Counted from the stretch's first letter, positions 55,007 to 63,816 are shown. The stretch: 64,000 nt of DNA from Comamonadaceae bacterium (GCA_947443645.1 CANEXF010000008.1:62001-126000), one strand, 5' to 3'. The notes: generated by a model from the letters alone, not told the origin. Made by a program: numbers and translations.

Positions 55007-56104
55007 ATGACTACCGCTAAAAGCAGCCCCCCGAAAACATCCACCAGCCAGGCGCCTGAGACGGCCAAAGTCACAGCGCACGAGCTGTCTGCCGAGCAGC
55101 TTGCGCTGCAAGGTGATGCGCAGGCGCAATCGATTGATGCGATGCTGGCCAGGGCCACGTCTGTACGCCGCAGCAACGCGCCGGCCTCGGATGCCGAGCC
55201 TGAGACGCCCATGCCCAGCGTCGAGACCCAGCGCTGCGGTCTGATCGCCATTGTGGGCAAGCCCAACGTGGGCAAATCCACCTTGCTCAATGCGCTGGTC
55301 GGCCAGAAAGTCAGCATCACTTCGCGCAAGGCGCAAACCACGCGCCACCGCATCACCGGCATGCGTACCGTGGGGCCAACGCAGTTTGTGTTTGTCGATA
55401 CCCCCGGCTTTCAGACTCGTCACGGCAATGCGCTCAACCGCTCGCTGAACCGGACGGTGGTGGGTGCGGTCAACGATGTCGACTTGATCGTTTTCGTGGT
55501 CGAGGCCGGGCAGTTCAACCAGGCTGACGAAAAAGTTCTGAGCCTGCTGCCTGCAAAAACACCGGCGATCTTGCTCGCCAACAAATTCGATCTGATACAC
55601 CGCCGCGCCGAGATCGCGCCCTGGCTCAAGGCCATGCAGGAGCGGCACAGTTTTTCGGAATTCGTGCCCATGTCGGCCAACAACGCCAGGGACGTCGAGC
55701 GACTGTTCGGCATTTGCGAAAAATACCTGCCGCTTCAACCCTGGATGTATGGCGCTGAAGAGCTGACGGATCGCAGCGACCGCTTTATGGCCGCCGAAAT
55801 CATTCGCGAAAAGCTGTTCCGCCTGACGGGCGATGAGCTGCCCTACACCTCGACCGTCATCATTGACAAGTACGAAGAAGAAGGCAATCTGCGCCGGGTC
55901 GCAGCGACCATCGTTGTTGAACGCGACGGTCACAAGGGCATGATCATTGGTGAGAAGGGCGAAAAGCTCAAGCGCATAGGCACAGAGGCCCGCCACGAGC
56001 TCGAGACGCTGACGGGCGGCAAGGTGTTTCTGGAGATCTGGGTCAAAGTCCGCTCGGGCTGGGCCGACGATGAGGCTCGCGTCAAGACTTTCGGCTACGA
56101 GTGA
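55007..56104 (+). CDS. era: GTPase Era with N-terminal extension
   Basis: GTPase involved in 30S subunit maturation. The 365-residue protein has G1 [10 protein letters not shown]3 DTPGF and G4 NKFD, then a KH domain with [17 protein letters not shown]. About 75 alanine/serine/threonine-rich residues precede the GTPase domain, making it longer than the 301-residue E. coli protein. The ATG follows rnc by 65 bases. The extension is probably disordered. Confidence 0.94.
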   Translation: MTTAKSSPPKTSTSQAPETAKVTAHELSAEQLALQGDAQAQSIDAMLARATSVRRSNAPASDAEPETPMPSVETQRCGLIAIVGKPNVGKSTLLNALVGQKVSITSRKAQTTRHRITGMRTVGPTQFVFVDTPGFQTRHGNALNRSLNRTVVGAVNDVDLIVFVVEAGQFNQADEKVLSLLPAKTPAILLANKFDLIHRRAEIAPWLKAMQERHSFSEFVPMSANNARDVERLFGICEKYLPLQPWMYGAEELTDRSDRFMAAEIIREKLFRLTGDELPYTSTVIIDKYEEEGNLRRVAATIVVERDGHKGMIIGEKGEKLKRIGTEARHELETLTGGKVFLEIWVKVRSGWADDEARVKTFGYE

Positions 56105-56127
56105 GTTGGGGTTTCGGGTGCGTTTAG

Positions 56128-56245
56128 AAATTCGATTATCGGGATGTGGTGCAAGGCGCGCGGAGCGCAGGATACCGGAATGCACTTGTGTGCATGAGGA
56201 TTCCGAGCACAGCGCAACGCCGCAACACGCCCGAGAATCGGATTT
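56128..56245. repeat. MITE-like element with terminal inverted repeats
   Basis: A 118-base segment between era and recO bounded by imperfect 16-base inverted repeats: AAATTCGATTATCGGG (56128-56143) and CCCGAGAATCGGATTT (56230-56245), 14 of 16 positions matching. The interior has a further palindromic region around GAATGCAC-TTGT-GTGCATGAG. It encodes no protein that I can support, and its composition differs from the neighbours. Confidence 0.6.
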
Positions 56246-56260
56246 ATAGGCGTACCCATA

Positions 56261-57010
56261 GTGGCCACCAAACGCATCAGCGACGAGCCTGCCTACGTCC
56301 TGCACCGCTACGACTGGAGCGAGTCCAGCCTGATTCTGGAAGTCTTTACCCGCACCTACGGCCGCGTGGCGCTGATTGCGCGCGGCGCGAAAAAGCCCAG
56401 TTCAAGCTTCAGGCCCATTTTGCTGCCCCTGCAGCCCTTGCATATTGCTTTTGGTGGTGACGCTGAAATCCGCATGCTCAAAAGCGCTGAATGGCAGGGC
56501 GGTCATGTCATGCCTACGGGCGACGCGCTGCTGTCTGGCTACTACCTCAATGAACTGCTGATGCGGCTGCTGGCCCGGGATGATCCGCATCCTGCGCTTT
56601 TTGACGCCTATGCGGTCACCGCACAACTGCTGGCCAACCAGAGCATAGACACGCTGCAGGTCGCGCTGCGGGCCTTCGAGCTGCGTTTGCTGCGCGACAT
56701 CGGCCTGCTGCCCACGCTTAATGCGCAGACCGCGACCCTGTCCGACCTGCAAGCCGATACCCGCTACGTTCTGCTGGCTGAAGCCGGCCTGCGTGAAGCG
56801 CATGATGACGACCGCTTCAGCTTGACCGGCGCGCAGTGGCTTGCCTTGCAGCAGGCGCTCGACGGCGATGCGCCTTTTTCTGACACCATGCACGCCTGCG
56901 TCAACAGCCTGCCCGAGCTCAAAGCGCAGCTGCGCGCATTGCTGCACTACCATTGCGACGTCAAGGTTTTGAAAACCCGGCAAATGATGATTGACCTGCA
57001 GGCCTTGTAG
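56261..57010 (+). CDS. recO: DNA repair protein RecO
   Basis: RecFOR-pathway mediator of 249 residues. The N-terminal OB fold begins with [24 protein letters not shown] split across two conserved blocks, and the helical C-terminal domain has [13 protein letters not shown]. Cysteines of the zinc-binding type of RecO are not clear. The start is GTG, 15 bases after the MITE-like element. Confidence 0.94.
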   Translation: MATKRISDEPAYVLHRYDWSESSLILEVFTRTYGRVALIARGAKKPSSSFRPILLPLQPLHIAFGGDAEIRMLKSAEWQGGHVMPTGDALLSGYYLNELLMRLLARDDPHPALFDAYAVTAQLLANQSIDTLQVALRAFELRLLRDIGLLPTLNAQTATLSDLQADTRYVLLAEAGLREAHDDDRFSLTGAQWLALQQALDGDAPFSDTMHACVNSLPELKAQLRALLHYHCDVKVLKTRQMMIDLQAL

Positions 57011-57055
57011 GCTTGAATTCCCTGACAGATATTGCATGCCATGAGGTCTCAAACC

Positions 57056-57844
57056 ATGCCCACCAAGCTTAGCCACACGCCGCCTCCAAAAACAGCCCTG
57101 TCGGTCAACGTCAACAAGGTCGCCTTGCTACGCAACACCCGACATCTCGGAATACCTGATGTGGTTCGCGCTGCCAGCCTGTGTCTTGAGGCGGGCGCCA
57201 GCGGCATCACGGTGCATCCAAGGCCGGACGAGCGCCATATTCGCAGCGATGACGTCTATGAGATTGCGGCCATGATGAAGGACTGGCCGGACCGCGAGTT
57301 CAACATCGAGGGCAATCCTTTCCAGAACCTGATGGAGTTCTTTCACAACCTGACCGCCAGAGGCCTGCCGCTGCACCAGTGCACTTTTGTGCCCGACAGC
57401 GAAGACCAGTTCACGAGCGACCATGGCTGGAGTTTTCCGGCCGACGCCGAGCGTCTGGCGCCGCTGATCCGGCAGGTGCACACGCGCGATGTGCGCGTCA
57501 GCCTGTTCATGGACCCGAATGCGCAAGCGATGGCCGCCGCCAAAGCCGTCGGTGCAGACCGCGTGGAGTTCTACACCGAGACCTATGCCCGGGCCTGGTC
57601 TGGCGCCCAAAAAGATGAGGTGTTAAAGCACTTTGCTGATGCCGCGCGGGCAGCAGCAGCTGTCGATTTGGGCGTCAATGCCGGACACGACCTGAACCGT
57701 GACAACCTCACGGAGTTTCTGGTCGCCGTTCCCGGCGTGAAGGAAGTCTCTATCGGCCATGCGCTGATTGCCGATGCGCTGGAGTTGGGTTACGCCGCCA
57801 CAGTCAAAGACTATTTGCGCTGCATCAACCAAGCGTCTGCATGA
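57056..57844 (+). CDS. pdxJ: Pyridoxine 5'-phosphate synthase
   Basis: Makes pyridoxine 5'-phosphate from 1-deoxyxylulose 5-phosphate and 3-amino-2-oxopropyl phosphate. The 262-residue TIM barrel has [32 protein letters not shown] and the late blocks VNAGHDL and SIGHALI. Start 57056 is preferred because GAGG lies ten bases upstream; an ATG 15 bases before it is in frame. Order recO-pdxJ-acpS-nagZ is the common betaproteobacterial one. Confidence 0.95.
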   Translation: MPTKLSHTPPPKTALSVNVNKVALLRNTRHLGIPDVVRAASLCLEAGASGITVHPRPDERHIRSDDVYEIAAMMKDWPDREFNIEGNPFQNLMEFFHNLTARGLPLHQCTFVPDSEDQFTSDHGWSFPADAERLAPLIRQVHTRDVRVSLFMDPNAQAMAAAKAVGADRVEFYTETYARAWSGAQKDEVLKHFADAARAAAAVDLGVNAGHDLNRDNLTEFLVAVPGVKEVSIGHALIADALELGYAATVKDYLRCINQASA

Positions 57845-57932
57845 GCCGCCACTGTCATTCGCTGCGCCTGCAGCCCGGCAAAGCCGGTTGCGCAGCCCGT
57901 GCTGGCTTGAATACCTGCCTCGTGGCTGCCAG

Positions 57933-58328
57933 ATGATTTTCGGAATTGGCACGGACATTTGCGACATTCGGCGTATTCGCGCCAGTCTGGACCGCCACGG
58001 AGAGCGGCTGGCCCGCCGAATCCTCAGTGATGGCGAGTTGGCGACCTGGAAGATGCGCTCTGAGCGCTGGCCAGACCGCGGCGTGAGCTACCTGGCTTCG
58101 CGCTTTTCTGCGAAAGAAGCTTTTAGCAAAGCCATAGGCACCGGCATGCGCATGCCCATGACCTGGCGCGACTGCGAGATCGCCAAGGCGGCCAGCGGCA
58201 AACCCGAGATCGTGCTGCATGGCGCGCTCAAGGTCTGGTTTGAGTCACGCCAGCTCAAGGCCCATGTCTCCGTTACCGACGAAACCGATTACGCCGCCAG
58301 CTTTGTGGTGGTGGAACAAGCCTCCTGA
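57933..58328 (+). CDS. acpS: Holo-ACP synthase
   Basis: Transfers the 4'-phosphopantetheine arm of CoA onto acyl carrier protein. The 131-residue protein has the metal-binding motif [11 protein letters not shown] and the second signature [14 protein letters not shown]. Standard length. The ATG giving MIFGIGTDI is clear; upstream in-frame residues are not homologous. It activates the AcpP encoded at 44.3 kb. Confidence 0.95.
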   Translation: MIFGIGTDICDIRRIRASLDRHGERLARRILSDGELATWKMRSERWPDRGVSYLASRFSAKEAFSKAIGTGMRMPMTWRDCEIAKAASGKPEIVLHGALKVWFESRQLKAHVSVTDETDYAASFVVVEQAS

Positions 58329-58360
58329 AACTCCATCAACCTTTTTTACCTCACCAGACC

Positions 58361-59431
58361 ATGACGTCCCAAGCCTGCGAACACGCGCCCCTCATCATCG
58401 ACATCGCGGGCCTGACCCTGAGCAAAGCCGACCGCCAGCGCCTCAAGCACCCGCTGACGGGCGGCATCATCCTGTTTGGCCGCAACTGGCAGGACCGCCA
58501 GCAACTCAGCGACTTGTGCGCTGCCATCAAGAGCATTCGCAAAGACCTGCTGATCTGCGTTGACCACGAAGGTGGCCGCGTGCAGCGCTTTCGCAACGAC
58601 GGTTTCACGCATTTGCCGCCCATGAGCGCGCTGGGTGATTTGTGGATCAAGGATCAGCTGGCCGCGACCAATGCGGCGACGGCCTGCGGCTATGTGCTGG
58701 CCGCCGAGCTGCGCAGCTGCGGAGTCGATTTCAGCTTCACGCCGGTGCTGGACCTGAACTATGGTGAAAGCAGCGTCATTGGCGACCGCGCTTTTGGCCG
58801 CGACCCGCGCGTCGTGACCTTGCTTGCCAAAAGCCTGATGCACGGCCTGCTGCAGGCCGGCATGATGAACTGCGGCAAGCATTTTCCTGGTCACGGCTTC
58901 GTCAAGGCCGACTCGCACACCGACATCCCGGTGGACAGGCGCAGCCTCAAAGCCATTCTGGCCGACGACGCAGCGCCTTACGAATGGCTCAACACCACGC
59001 TGAGCAGCGTGATGCCAGCGCATGTGATCTACCCCAAGGTTGATGCCAGACCGGCCGGGTTTTCAGAAAAATGGCTGACCTACATCCTGCGCGGCCAGCT
59101 TGGCTTTGGCGGCGCGATTTTCAGCGACGACCTGAGTATGGCCGGCGCCCGCATGCTCGATGGCAAGCAGGTCAGCTACACCCAGGCCGCGGCCGCTGCG
59201 CTCAACGCCGGCTGCGACATGGTGCTGCTGTGCAACCAGTCGGTGGGCGATGGCAAGGCGGTCGATGAGCTGCTGGCCGGGCTGTCCGAGGCTTTGCTCA
59301 AAGGCCAGTGGGAAGCGCTCGAATCCAGCGAAATGCGTCGGCTCGACCTGCTGCCCGCAACGCCGGCCCATGAATGGGACGAGCTGATGCTGCACCCGGC
59401 CTACATGCACGCGATGGGACTGATTCCCTGA
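58361..59431 (+). CDS. nagZ: Beta-N-acetylhexosaminidase
   Basis: Cytoplasmic glycoside hydrolase family 3 enzyme of 356 residues that removes N-acetylglucosamine from anhydromuropeptides in wall recycling. The signature KHFPGHGFVKADSHTDIP contains the mobile-loop Asp/His pair and FSDDLSMAGA holds the nucleophile. It ends the pdxJ-acpS-nagZ unit. Confidence 0.96.
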   Translation: MTSQACEHAPLIIDIAGLTLSKADRQRLKHPLTGGIILFGRNWQDRQQLSDLCAAIKSIRKDLLICVDHEGGRVQRFRNDGFTHLPPMSALGDLWIKDQLAATNAATACGYVLAAELRSCGVDFSFTPVLDLNYGESSVIGDRAFGRDPRVVTLLAKSLMHGLLQAGMMNCGKHFPGHGFVKADSHTDIPVDRRSLKAILADDAAPYEWLNTTLSSVMPAHVIYPKVDARPAGFSEKWLTYILRGQLGFGGAIFSDDLSMAGARMLDGKQVSYTQAAAAALNAGCDMVLLCNQSVGDGKAVDELLAGLSEALLKGQWEALESSEMRRLDLLPATPAHEWDELMLHPAYMHAMGLIP

Positions 59432-59474
59432 GGCCGTTTATGCGCCCGGCAGCGTTGACGTTGCTATTAATAGA

Positions 59475-59512
59475 ATAGCTGCTTGCGCCCGTATACAGGG
59501 CGCCAGTCGGTT
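59475..59512. repeat. Dispersed repeat copy downstream of nagZ
   Basis: ATAGCTGCTTGCGCCCGTAT followed by ACAGGGCGCCAG. The core 59476-59495 is the reverse complement of the repeat in hemD. It lies between the convergent nagZ and metallopeptidase genes, a neutral position. Confidence 0.7.
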
Positions 59513-59534
59513 ATTTGATACCTGAAAAACGCGC

Positions 59535-60041
59535 TCAGGCGGCGGGCCAGGCCAGTTTGCCCGCCGCATCCATATGCGTCAAGTAGACCCTCAGGTCAAA
59601 CTCGTACTGGTGGTAGTTGGGCTCCATGTGGGTGCAGAGCTGGTAGAAGGCCTTGTCATGCCCTTTTTCCTTGATGTGGGCCAGCTCGTGCACCGTGATC
59701 ATCTTCAGGAACTCTTCAGGCCCTTCCCTGAACAGCGTGGCCACGCGGATCTCGCGTTTGGCCTTGAGCTTGCTGCCCTGCACGCGTGACACCGTGGTGT
59801 GCGTGCCCAGCGCGTGGGAAATCACATGCAGCTTGCTGTCAAAAGCGATTTTGGACAGCGGCTCCGAGCTGCGCAAATACTCGCTTTTGAGCCCCATCAC
59901 GTAGTCGTACAGCGCCTTGTCGGTCCGCACGCCGTGGGCGCGCGGGTATTTTTTAAGCAGCATGTCGCCCAGCTTGTCCTGATCCCGCAGTTGCCGCACC
60001 TGGATCTGCAGGCTGTCGGGGTAGGCGGAGAGGTATTTCAT
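59535..60041 (-). CDS. YgjP-like (DUF45) metallopeptidase-domain protein
   Basis: A 168-residue protein with the zinc-protease motif HELAHIKEKGH (HExxH plus a third ligand H nearby) and the DUF45 block HDKAFYQLCTHMEPNYHQYE. Such proteins are usually called M48-like or YgjP, with no proven substrate. The ATG giving MKYLSAYPDS is chosen; a GTG 27 bases upstream is in frame. It converges with nagZ. Confidence 0.85.
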   Translation of the reverse strand: MKYLSAYPDSLQIQVRQLRDQDKLGDMLLKKYPRAHGVRTDKALYDYVMGLKSEYLRSSEPLSKIAFDSKLHVISHALGTHTTVSRVQGSKLKAKREIRVATLFREGPEEFLKMITVHELAHIKEKGHDKAFYQLCTHMEPNYHQYEFDLRVYLTHMDAAGKLAWPAA

Positions 60042-60174
60042 GGTCGTGGTGGGGGCGGGCGCGTGCAAGCCTGGATTTTAGTCCAGTGCCTGAGGCTTGC
60101 CGAGTTTGCTTCATGAACACAGCGGCTGTTGCGGCGCCGCAGTTTATACATAAAAACAGGCTGTAGCACATTGG

Positions 60175-60207
60175 ATACGGGCGTAAGCAGCTACCGAATT
60201 AATAGCG
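60175..60207. repeat. Dispersed repeat copy next to the integrase relic
   Basis: ATACGGGCGTAAGCAGCTAC followed by GAATTAATAGC, the same type and orientation as the copy in hemD. It abuts the end of the integrase relic and could mark the joint between chromosome and integron. Confidence 0.6.
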
Positions 60208-60209
60208 AA

Positions 60210-60440
60210 TCAGGCGCCTAATATGTACAGCGGGCTGGCCGTGCCGCCTGCGGCGACCTTGAGCACATGGGTGTCAATCATGGTGGTGCTCACGTCAGAG
60301 TGGCCCAGCAGTTCCTGCACCATGTGGATACACATAAAGCTTCTCGGTGCTCAAACTATTGTGCAGATGCCGAATCCGCTCCCGGACCTGGTCGAGCAAG
60401 CGGATTGATTGCAACGGAGGGTGAGCGGTTTCCTCGCAGT
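60210..60440 (-). pseudogene. Integron integrase relic (intI), internally deleted
   Basis: On this strand the N-terminal IntI block ([20 protein letters not shown], then EKLYVY, about 60325-60410) is followed, after a frameshift, by the C-terminal block [20 protein letters not shown] and then [12 protein letters not shown], ending at 60210. These are first and last parts of a 320-residue tyrosine recombinase; the roughly 250 residues between, with the catalytic Arg/Lys boxes, are gone. The catalytic tyrosine of MIYTH is replaced by aspartate. It points away from the cassettes, the normal integron layout. Confidence 0.82.
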
Positions 60441-60524
60441 ATTTATAGCAGTACAAAAATGCGCTATAAATGTCACAAAACCAATAAATAAGAGTGTATC
60501 GGGAGGTTTCCATGTCCGAGTTAA

Positions 60525-60576
60525 ACCGCAGCCGCCAAGTTAAAACGCAGGTTTTGCGGCATACATTACGTTAGGT
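60525..60576 (+). other. Candidate attI site
   Basis: Ends in the core-type heptamer GTTAGGT at 60570-60576, exactly at the junction with the first cassette and between the divergent integrase relic and cassette genes. It contains an imperfect palindrome, AAAACGCAGGTTTT at 60542-60555. AttI sites share little sequence, so position is the main evidence. Confidence 0.5.
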
Positions 60577-60582
60577 GTTCCG

Positions 60583-61065
60583 ATGAGCAATGACCCTCGA
60601 CACGACGATTGGCTTGAAACCTATAAGTCCCTCATCACGCTATCGACTGAGGGCTTTAAGTTTTGTGCCTTGGCTAATGGCGGTGCTGCCGTAGCAATCC
60701 TCGCCTACCTTGGAAACGTAGTTGGAAAAGAGTTTGCTCCCCCAGACATGAGTTGCCCTATGGCCAGTTTCTTGGCCGGGCTGGTTTTTTGTGGTGCAAC
60801 AATGCTCTTTGCTTACTTCAACCAATTAAGCCGCCTCAACCGTCTTTCCCGACGTGAAGACCCAAGCAAAGATTGGCGCCTTTGGATCGCCATAGTGCTG
60901 TTTATTTCCAGTCTATCTGCATTTGCGTTTGGCTCATGGAAGGCTGTGGTCGCATTCCAGCAATTCACACCTAACACTTCGGTCGAGAGGGACCGCCCAA
61001 CGGCTGCGCCGTCCGGTGCCCTCCGCAGCTCCGCTGCTCCGTCGGCCCCTCACGTCAAACGTTAG
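60583..61065 (+). CDS. Integron cassette 1: small multi-pass membrane protein
   Basis: A 160-residue protein with about three membrane helices (for example GGAAVAILAYLGNVV, ASFLAGLVFCGATMLFAYF and WIAIVLFISSLSAFAFG). The last 30 residues (from about TSVERDRP) are translated from the attC site, common for cassette genes. No family recognised. It begins seven bases after the GTTAGGT core. Codon use and composition are more AT-rich than the flanking chromosome, suggesting transfer. Confidence 0.8.
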   Translation: MSNDPRHDDWLETYKSLITLSTEGFKFCALANGGAAVAILAYLGNVVGKEFAPPDMSCPMASFLAGLVFCGATMLFAYFNQLSRLNRLSRREDPSKDWRLWIAIVLFISSLSAFAFGSWKAVVAFQQFTPNTSVERDRPTAAPSGALRSSAAPSAPHVKR

Positions 61066-61067
61066 CC
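60969..61067 (+). other. attC recombination site 1
   Basis: A 99-base imperfect palindrome opening with ACCTAAC (60969-60975) and closing with GTTAGCC (61061-61067), the R''/R' consensus pair. Inside, CGGTCGAGAGGGAC and the GC-rich CAACGGCTGCGCC are typical of long attC sites. Recombination would occur at the final GTT. Confidence 0.85.
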
Positions 61068-61073
61068 CTCACG

Positions 61074-61448
61074 ATGAAGCGCCTTCTCGCCTCAATATCA
61101 GTATTCTTTTCTTTGGCGGTTTCTGCCAGCGAGTGTCCGGGAGGTGCTCCGTCGACAGAGGGCTGTCAGAAGCTCCTCTTGCCCCTTGAGAGGCGACTGG
61201 CTGTGGCAGAAAAGGCGGCAGAACTCAAACTTTCAGAGTCCCTTCGCGACAATGGACCGGAATACGTGAGCGAAGCGGTGAAGGCGCTGCGCGAGAGCAA
61301 TCAAGCTTGGCGAAAGCTCAGAGATTCGGAATGCTGGTATCAGGCGCTCAAGGACGGCATGAGTATGTCTCCGGACTACGCAAGTCCCGTTGCGGCTGCG
61401 TGTAAGGTTGATCGCACTCGGGATCGCATTTCATGGATGGTCAAATGA
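61074..61448 (+). CDS. Integron cassette 2: LprI/DUF1311-like secreted protein
   Basis: A 124-residue exported protein: signal peptide LLASISVFFSLAVSAS, then a domain with the DUF1311 pattern AWRKLRDSECWYQ and later AACKVDRTRDRISW. DUF1311 proteins such as LprI inhibit lysozyme; that function is inferred from the family only. The ATG lies six bases after attC1. Its stop lies just before attC2, so this is a compact cassette. Confidence 0.8.
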   Translation: MKRLLASISVFFSLAVSASECPGGAPSTEGCQKLLLPLERRLAVAEKAAELKLSESLRDNGPEYVSEAVKALRESNQAWRKLRDSECWYQALKDGMSMSPDYASPVAAACKVDRTRDRISWMVK

Positions 61449-61449
61449 G

Positions 61450-61551
61450 GGCTAACAGGTTCGTCGATTGGACCCACAACTGCAGGATGCGCTCCTGCCA
61501 TTCTTCACAACAGAGTGCGCCGTTGTGGGCCACTCACGGCCAACGTTAGAA
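61450..61551 (+). other. attC recombination site 2
   Basis: Opens GGCTAAC (61450-61456) and closes GTTAGAA (61545-61551), about 102 bases. The inner arms GGACCCACAAC and GTTGTGGGCC pair almost perfectly, giving the hairpin that integrases recognise as single-stranded DNA. Confidence 0.82.
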
Positions 61552-61601
61552 GCCATATTTGGCTGGAAGTTTGATGCCAATTAAGGTATATTTTCTATAC
61601 T

Positions 61602-61865
61602 ATGAGTCCCTTCGAATTCGACACTGCGAAGAGCGAGTCCAATCGCGCGAAACATGGCATCGATTTCGTTGAGGCCCAAAGCCTTTGGAATGACCCGATG
61701 CTGCTTGAGATTCCAGCAAAGACAGAAGATGAGCCGCGATATCTGGTGATTGGGTCAATTGATGGGAAACACTGGTCAGCCGTCATTACCTATCGTGGGT
61801 CCAATATCCGATTGATATCCGTGCGTCGTGCACGCACAGAAGAGGTGGCACTTTATGAAAGCTAA
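61602..61865 (+). CDS. brnT: Integron cassette 3: BrnT family toxin
   Basis: Type II toxin of 87 residues, a RelE-like RNase fold that cleaves mRNA. The BrnT family opening FEFDTAKSESNRAKHGIDFVEA and the block YLVIGSIDGKHWSAVITYRG-then-RLISVRRA are clear. It overlaps the antitoxin gene by 11 bases, so the pair is translated together. Toxin-before-antitoxin order is the usual one for brnTA. Confidence 0.9.
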   Translation: MSPFEFDTAKSESNRAKHGIDFVEAQSLWNDPMLLEIPAKTEDEPRYLVIGSIDGKHWSAVITYRGSNIRLISVRRARTEEVALYES

Positions 61866-62124
61866 AAAATTCGAGCAACAGTTTGACGACGGCCTCGACA
61901 TCACGGCTTCGTTGGACCTGTCTAAATCCAAGCGCGTGCTGCAGGAGCAGAAAAGGGTGAATGTCGATTTTCCAACTTGGATGATTGACTCACTTGATCG
62001 TGAAGCGAGCAAGCTAGGGGTTACAAGACAATCTGTGATTAAAGTCTGGCTTGCTGAGCGTCTTGAGGCGACTACTTCTAACTTGCCGTTCCAACGCACG
62101 CGCGCAGGTGCCTCGCGCCGCTGA
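61855..62124 (+). CDS. brnA: Integron cassette 3: BrnA family antitoxin
   Basis: Antitoxin of 89 residues. The N-terminal half binds the toxin; a ribbon-helix-helix motif (RVNVDFPTWMIDSLDREASK, then TRQSVIKVWLAERLE) binds DNA and should autorepress the operon. The ATG is inside the brnT end. The last 15 or so residues are translated from attC3. Confidence 0.9.
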   Translation: MKAKKFEQQFDDGLDITASLDLSKSKRVLQEQKRVNVDFPTWMIDSLDREASKLGVTRQSVIKVWLAERLEATTSNLPFQRTRAGASRR

Positions 62125-62138
62125 ACTTCACGTTAAAC
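62076..62138 (+). other. attC recombination site 3
   Basis: A short, 63-base site opening TTCTAAC (62076-62082) and closing GTTAAAC (62132-62138), with a GC-rich inner stem (GCGCGC...TCGCGC). The brnA stop lies within it. Confidence 0.7.
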
Positions 62139-62274
62139 CATTACGTCACTGCCAGTTCGGCACGGTCAACGTGCACACCCAAGGTCGTCTCGCCGCTTCG
62201 CCGCGTCTTTACTTGGGCGCCGCTTACGCCCGACCTAACATTCTGTCCAAGCAACTACCAGCGGGTAAGGGGGC
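62139..62274. other. Cassette debris ahead of lysS
   Basis: About 136 bases with no gene. It holds CCCAAG...CTTGGG as a loose hairpin and, at 62233-62239, ACCTAAC, a lone left-end attC heptamer with no matching right end. It looks like a truncated cassette or attC at the array's distal edge. The lysS stop follows. Confidence 0.5.
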
Positions 62275-63816
62275 TCAAACTTCGCGGCGCAGCGCCGGGA
62301 ACAAAATCACGTCGCGAATGCTGGGGCTGTCGGTCAGCAGCATCATCAGGCGGTCTATGCCCACGCCGCAGCCACCAGTAGGCGGCATGCCGTATTCCAG
62401 CGCGCGAATGAAGTCGTGGTCGTAGAACATGGCTTCGTCGTCACCGCTGTCCTTGGCGGCCACCTGGGCGTTAAAGCGTGCAGCCTGCTCTTCGGCATCA
62501 TTGAGCTCGCTAAAGCCGTTGCCGAATTCACGACCGGTGATGTAGAGCTCAAAGCGCTCCGTCACTTCAGGCCGGCTGTCATTGGCGCGCGCCAGCGGCG
62601 AGATCTCGGTCGGGTGTTCCATGATGAAGGTCGGCTGCCAGAGCTTGTCTTCAACCGTTTCCTCAAAGTACATGACCTGCAGGCTGGCCAGCGAGCGTGT
62701 TGACAGGCGGTTTTTCTCTTCATTGAAGCCGAGCTTTTTCAGGGCATCGGTCAGCCACACGGCGTCGTCAACGCCCTTGCCGGCGTCGCTGTGCTTGAGG
62801 ATGGCTTCACGAATCGTCAGGCGTTCAAAGGCCGGCGCCAGGTCAACGGGCTTGCCGCCGTAGCTCAGTTGCAGCGAGCCGGCCACCTTTTGCGCGGCAT
62901 CCCGAATCAGCGCTTCGGTGAAGCTCATCAGATCGGTGTAGTTCCACCAGGCCGCGTAGAACTCCATCATGGTGAACTCGGGGTTGTGGCGTACGCTGAT
63001 GCCTTCGTTGCGGTAGCTGCGGTTGATCTCGAACACGCGCTCAAAACCGCCAACAATCAGGCGCTTGAGGTAGAGCTCGGGCGCGATGCGCAAAAACATC
63101 TCCTGGTCCAGCGCGTTGTGGTGCGTCTTGAAGGGCTTGGCGTTGGCGCCGCCAGGAATCGGGTGCAGCATGGGGGTTTCGACTTCAAGAAAGTCGTTGG
63201 CCACCATGAATTCGCGAATGCTGGTCACGGCCTTGCTGCGCGACATGAAGCGCTTGCGGGCCGCCTCGTCCATGATCAGGTCCACATAGCGCTGGCGGTA
63301 TTTGACTTCCTGGTCGGCCATGCCGTGGAATTTGTCGGGCAGGGGACGCAGGCTCTTGGTCACCAGCCGGATGGCGGTGGCATGAATCGACAGTTCGCCG
63401 GTCTTGGTTTTGAACAAGGTGCCGCTGGCTTCAACGATGTCGCCCAGGTCCCAGTGCTTGAAGGCGTTGTGCAGCTCTTCGCCCACGCCTTCGTTGTTGA
63501 TGTAGACCTGAATGCGCCCGCCTGAGGGGCCGAACGATGCGTCCTGCAGCGTTGCAAAGCTGGCCTTGCCCATGACCCGCTTGAGCATCATGCGGCCGGC
63601 GACGTTGACCTTGACGGCCAGGGGCTCGAGCTCTTCCTTGCTTTTGCTGTCGTACTGCGCGAACAAGGCCTCGGCCCGGTGCTCGGGCTTGATGTCATTA
63701 GGAAAGGCGATGCCGGCTGCGCGCAGCGCCTTGAGCTTTTCGCGCCGCTCAATGATGAGCTGGTTTTCATCCTGGGGTGCGGGTGCGGCTGGCGCGGTGT
63801 TGTGGGCAGTAGTCAT
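62275..63816 (-). CDS. lysS: Lysyl-tRNA synthetase, class II
   Basis: Charges tRNA-Lys. The 513-residue class II enzyme has an OB-fold anticodon-binding domain (about residues 70-170), motif 2 [27 protein letters not shown], and motif 3 [13 protein letters not shown]. The ATG giving [12 protein letters not shown] is chosen; a longer frame adds 22 unrelated residues. It converges with the integron cassettes, so the array is inserted downstream of lysS. Confidence 0.97.
   Translation of the reverse strand: MTTAHNTAPAAPAPQDENQLIIERREKLKALRAAGIAFPNDIKPEHRAEALFAQYDSKSKEELEPLAVKVNVAGRMMLKRVMGKASFATLQDASFGPSGGRIQVYINNEGVGEELHNAFKHWDLGDIVEASGTLFKTKTGELSIHATAIRLVTKSLRPLPDKFHGMADQEVKYRQRYVDLIMDEAARKRFMSRSKAVTSIREFMVANDFLEVETPMLHPIPGGANAKPFKTHHNALDQEMFLRIAPELYLKRLIVGGFERVFEINRSYRNEGISVRHNPEFTMMEFYAAWWNYTDLMSFTEALIRDAAQKVAGSLQLSYGGKPVDLAPAFERLTIREAILKHSDAGKGVDDAVWLTDALKKLGFNEEKNRLSTRSLASLQVMYFEETVEDKLWQPTFIMEHPTEISPLARANDSRPEVTERFELYITGREFGNGFSELNDAEEQAARFNAQVAAKDSGDDEAMFYDHDFIRALEYGMPPTGGCGVGIDRLMMLLTDSPSIRDVILFPALRREV

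Noticed and set aside
62139-62239. A fourth complete attC site before lysS
   Set aside because: The right-hand end is ACCTAAC, a left-type heptamer, and no GTTRRRY partner follows, so at most it is a truncated site.
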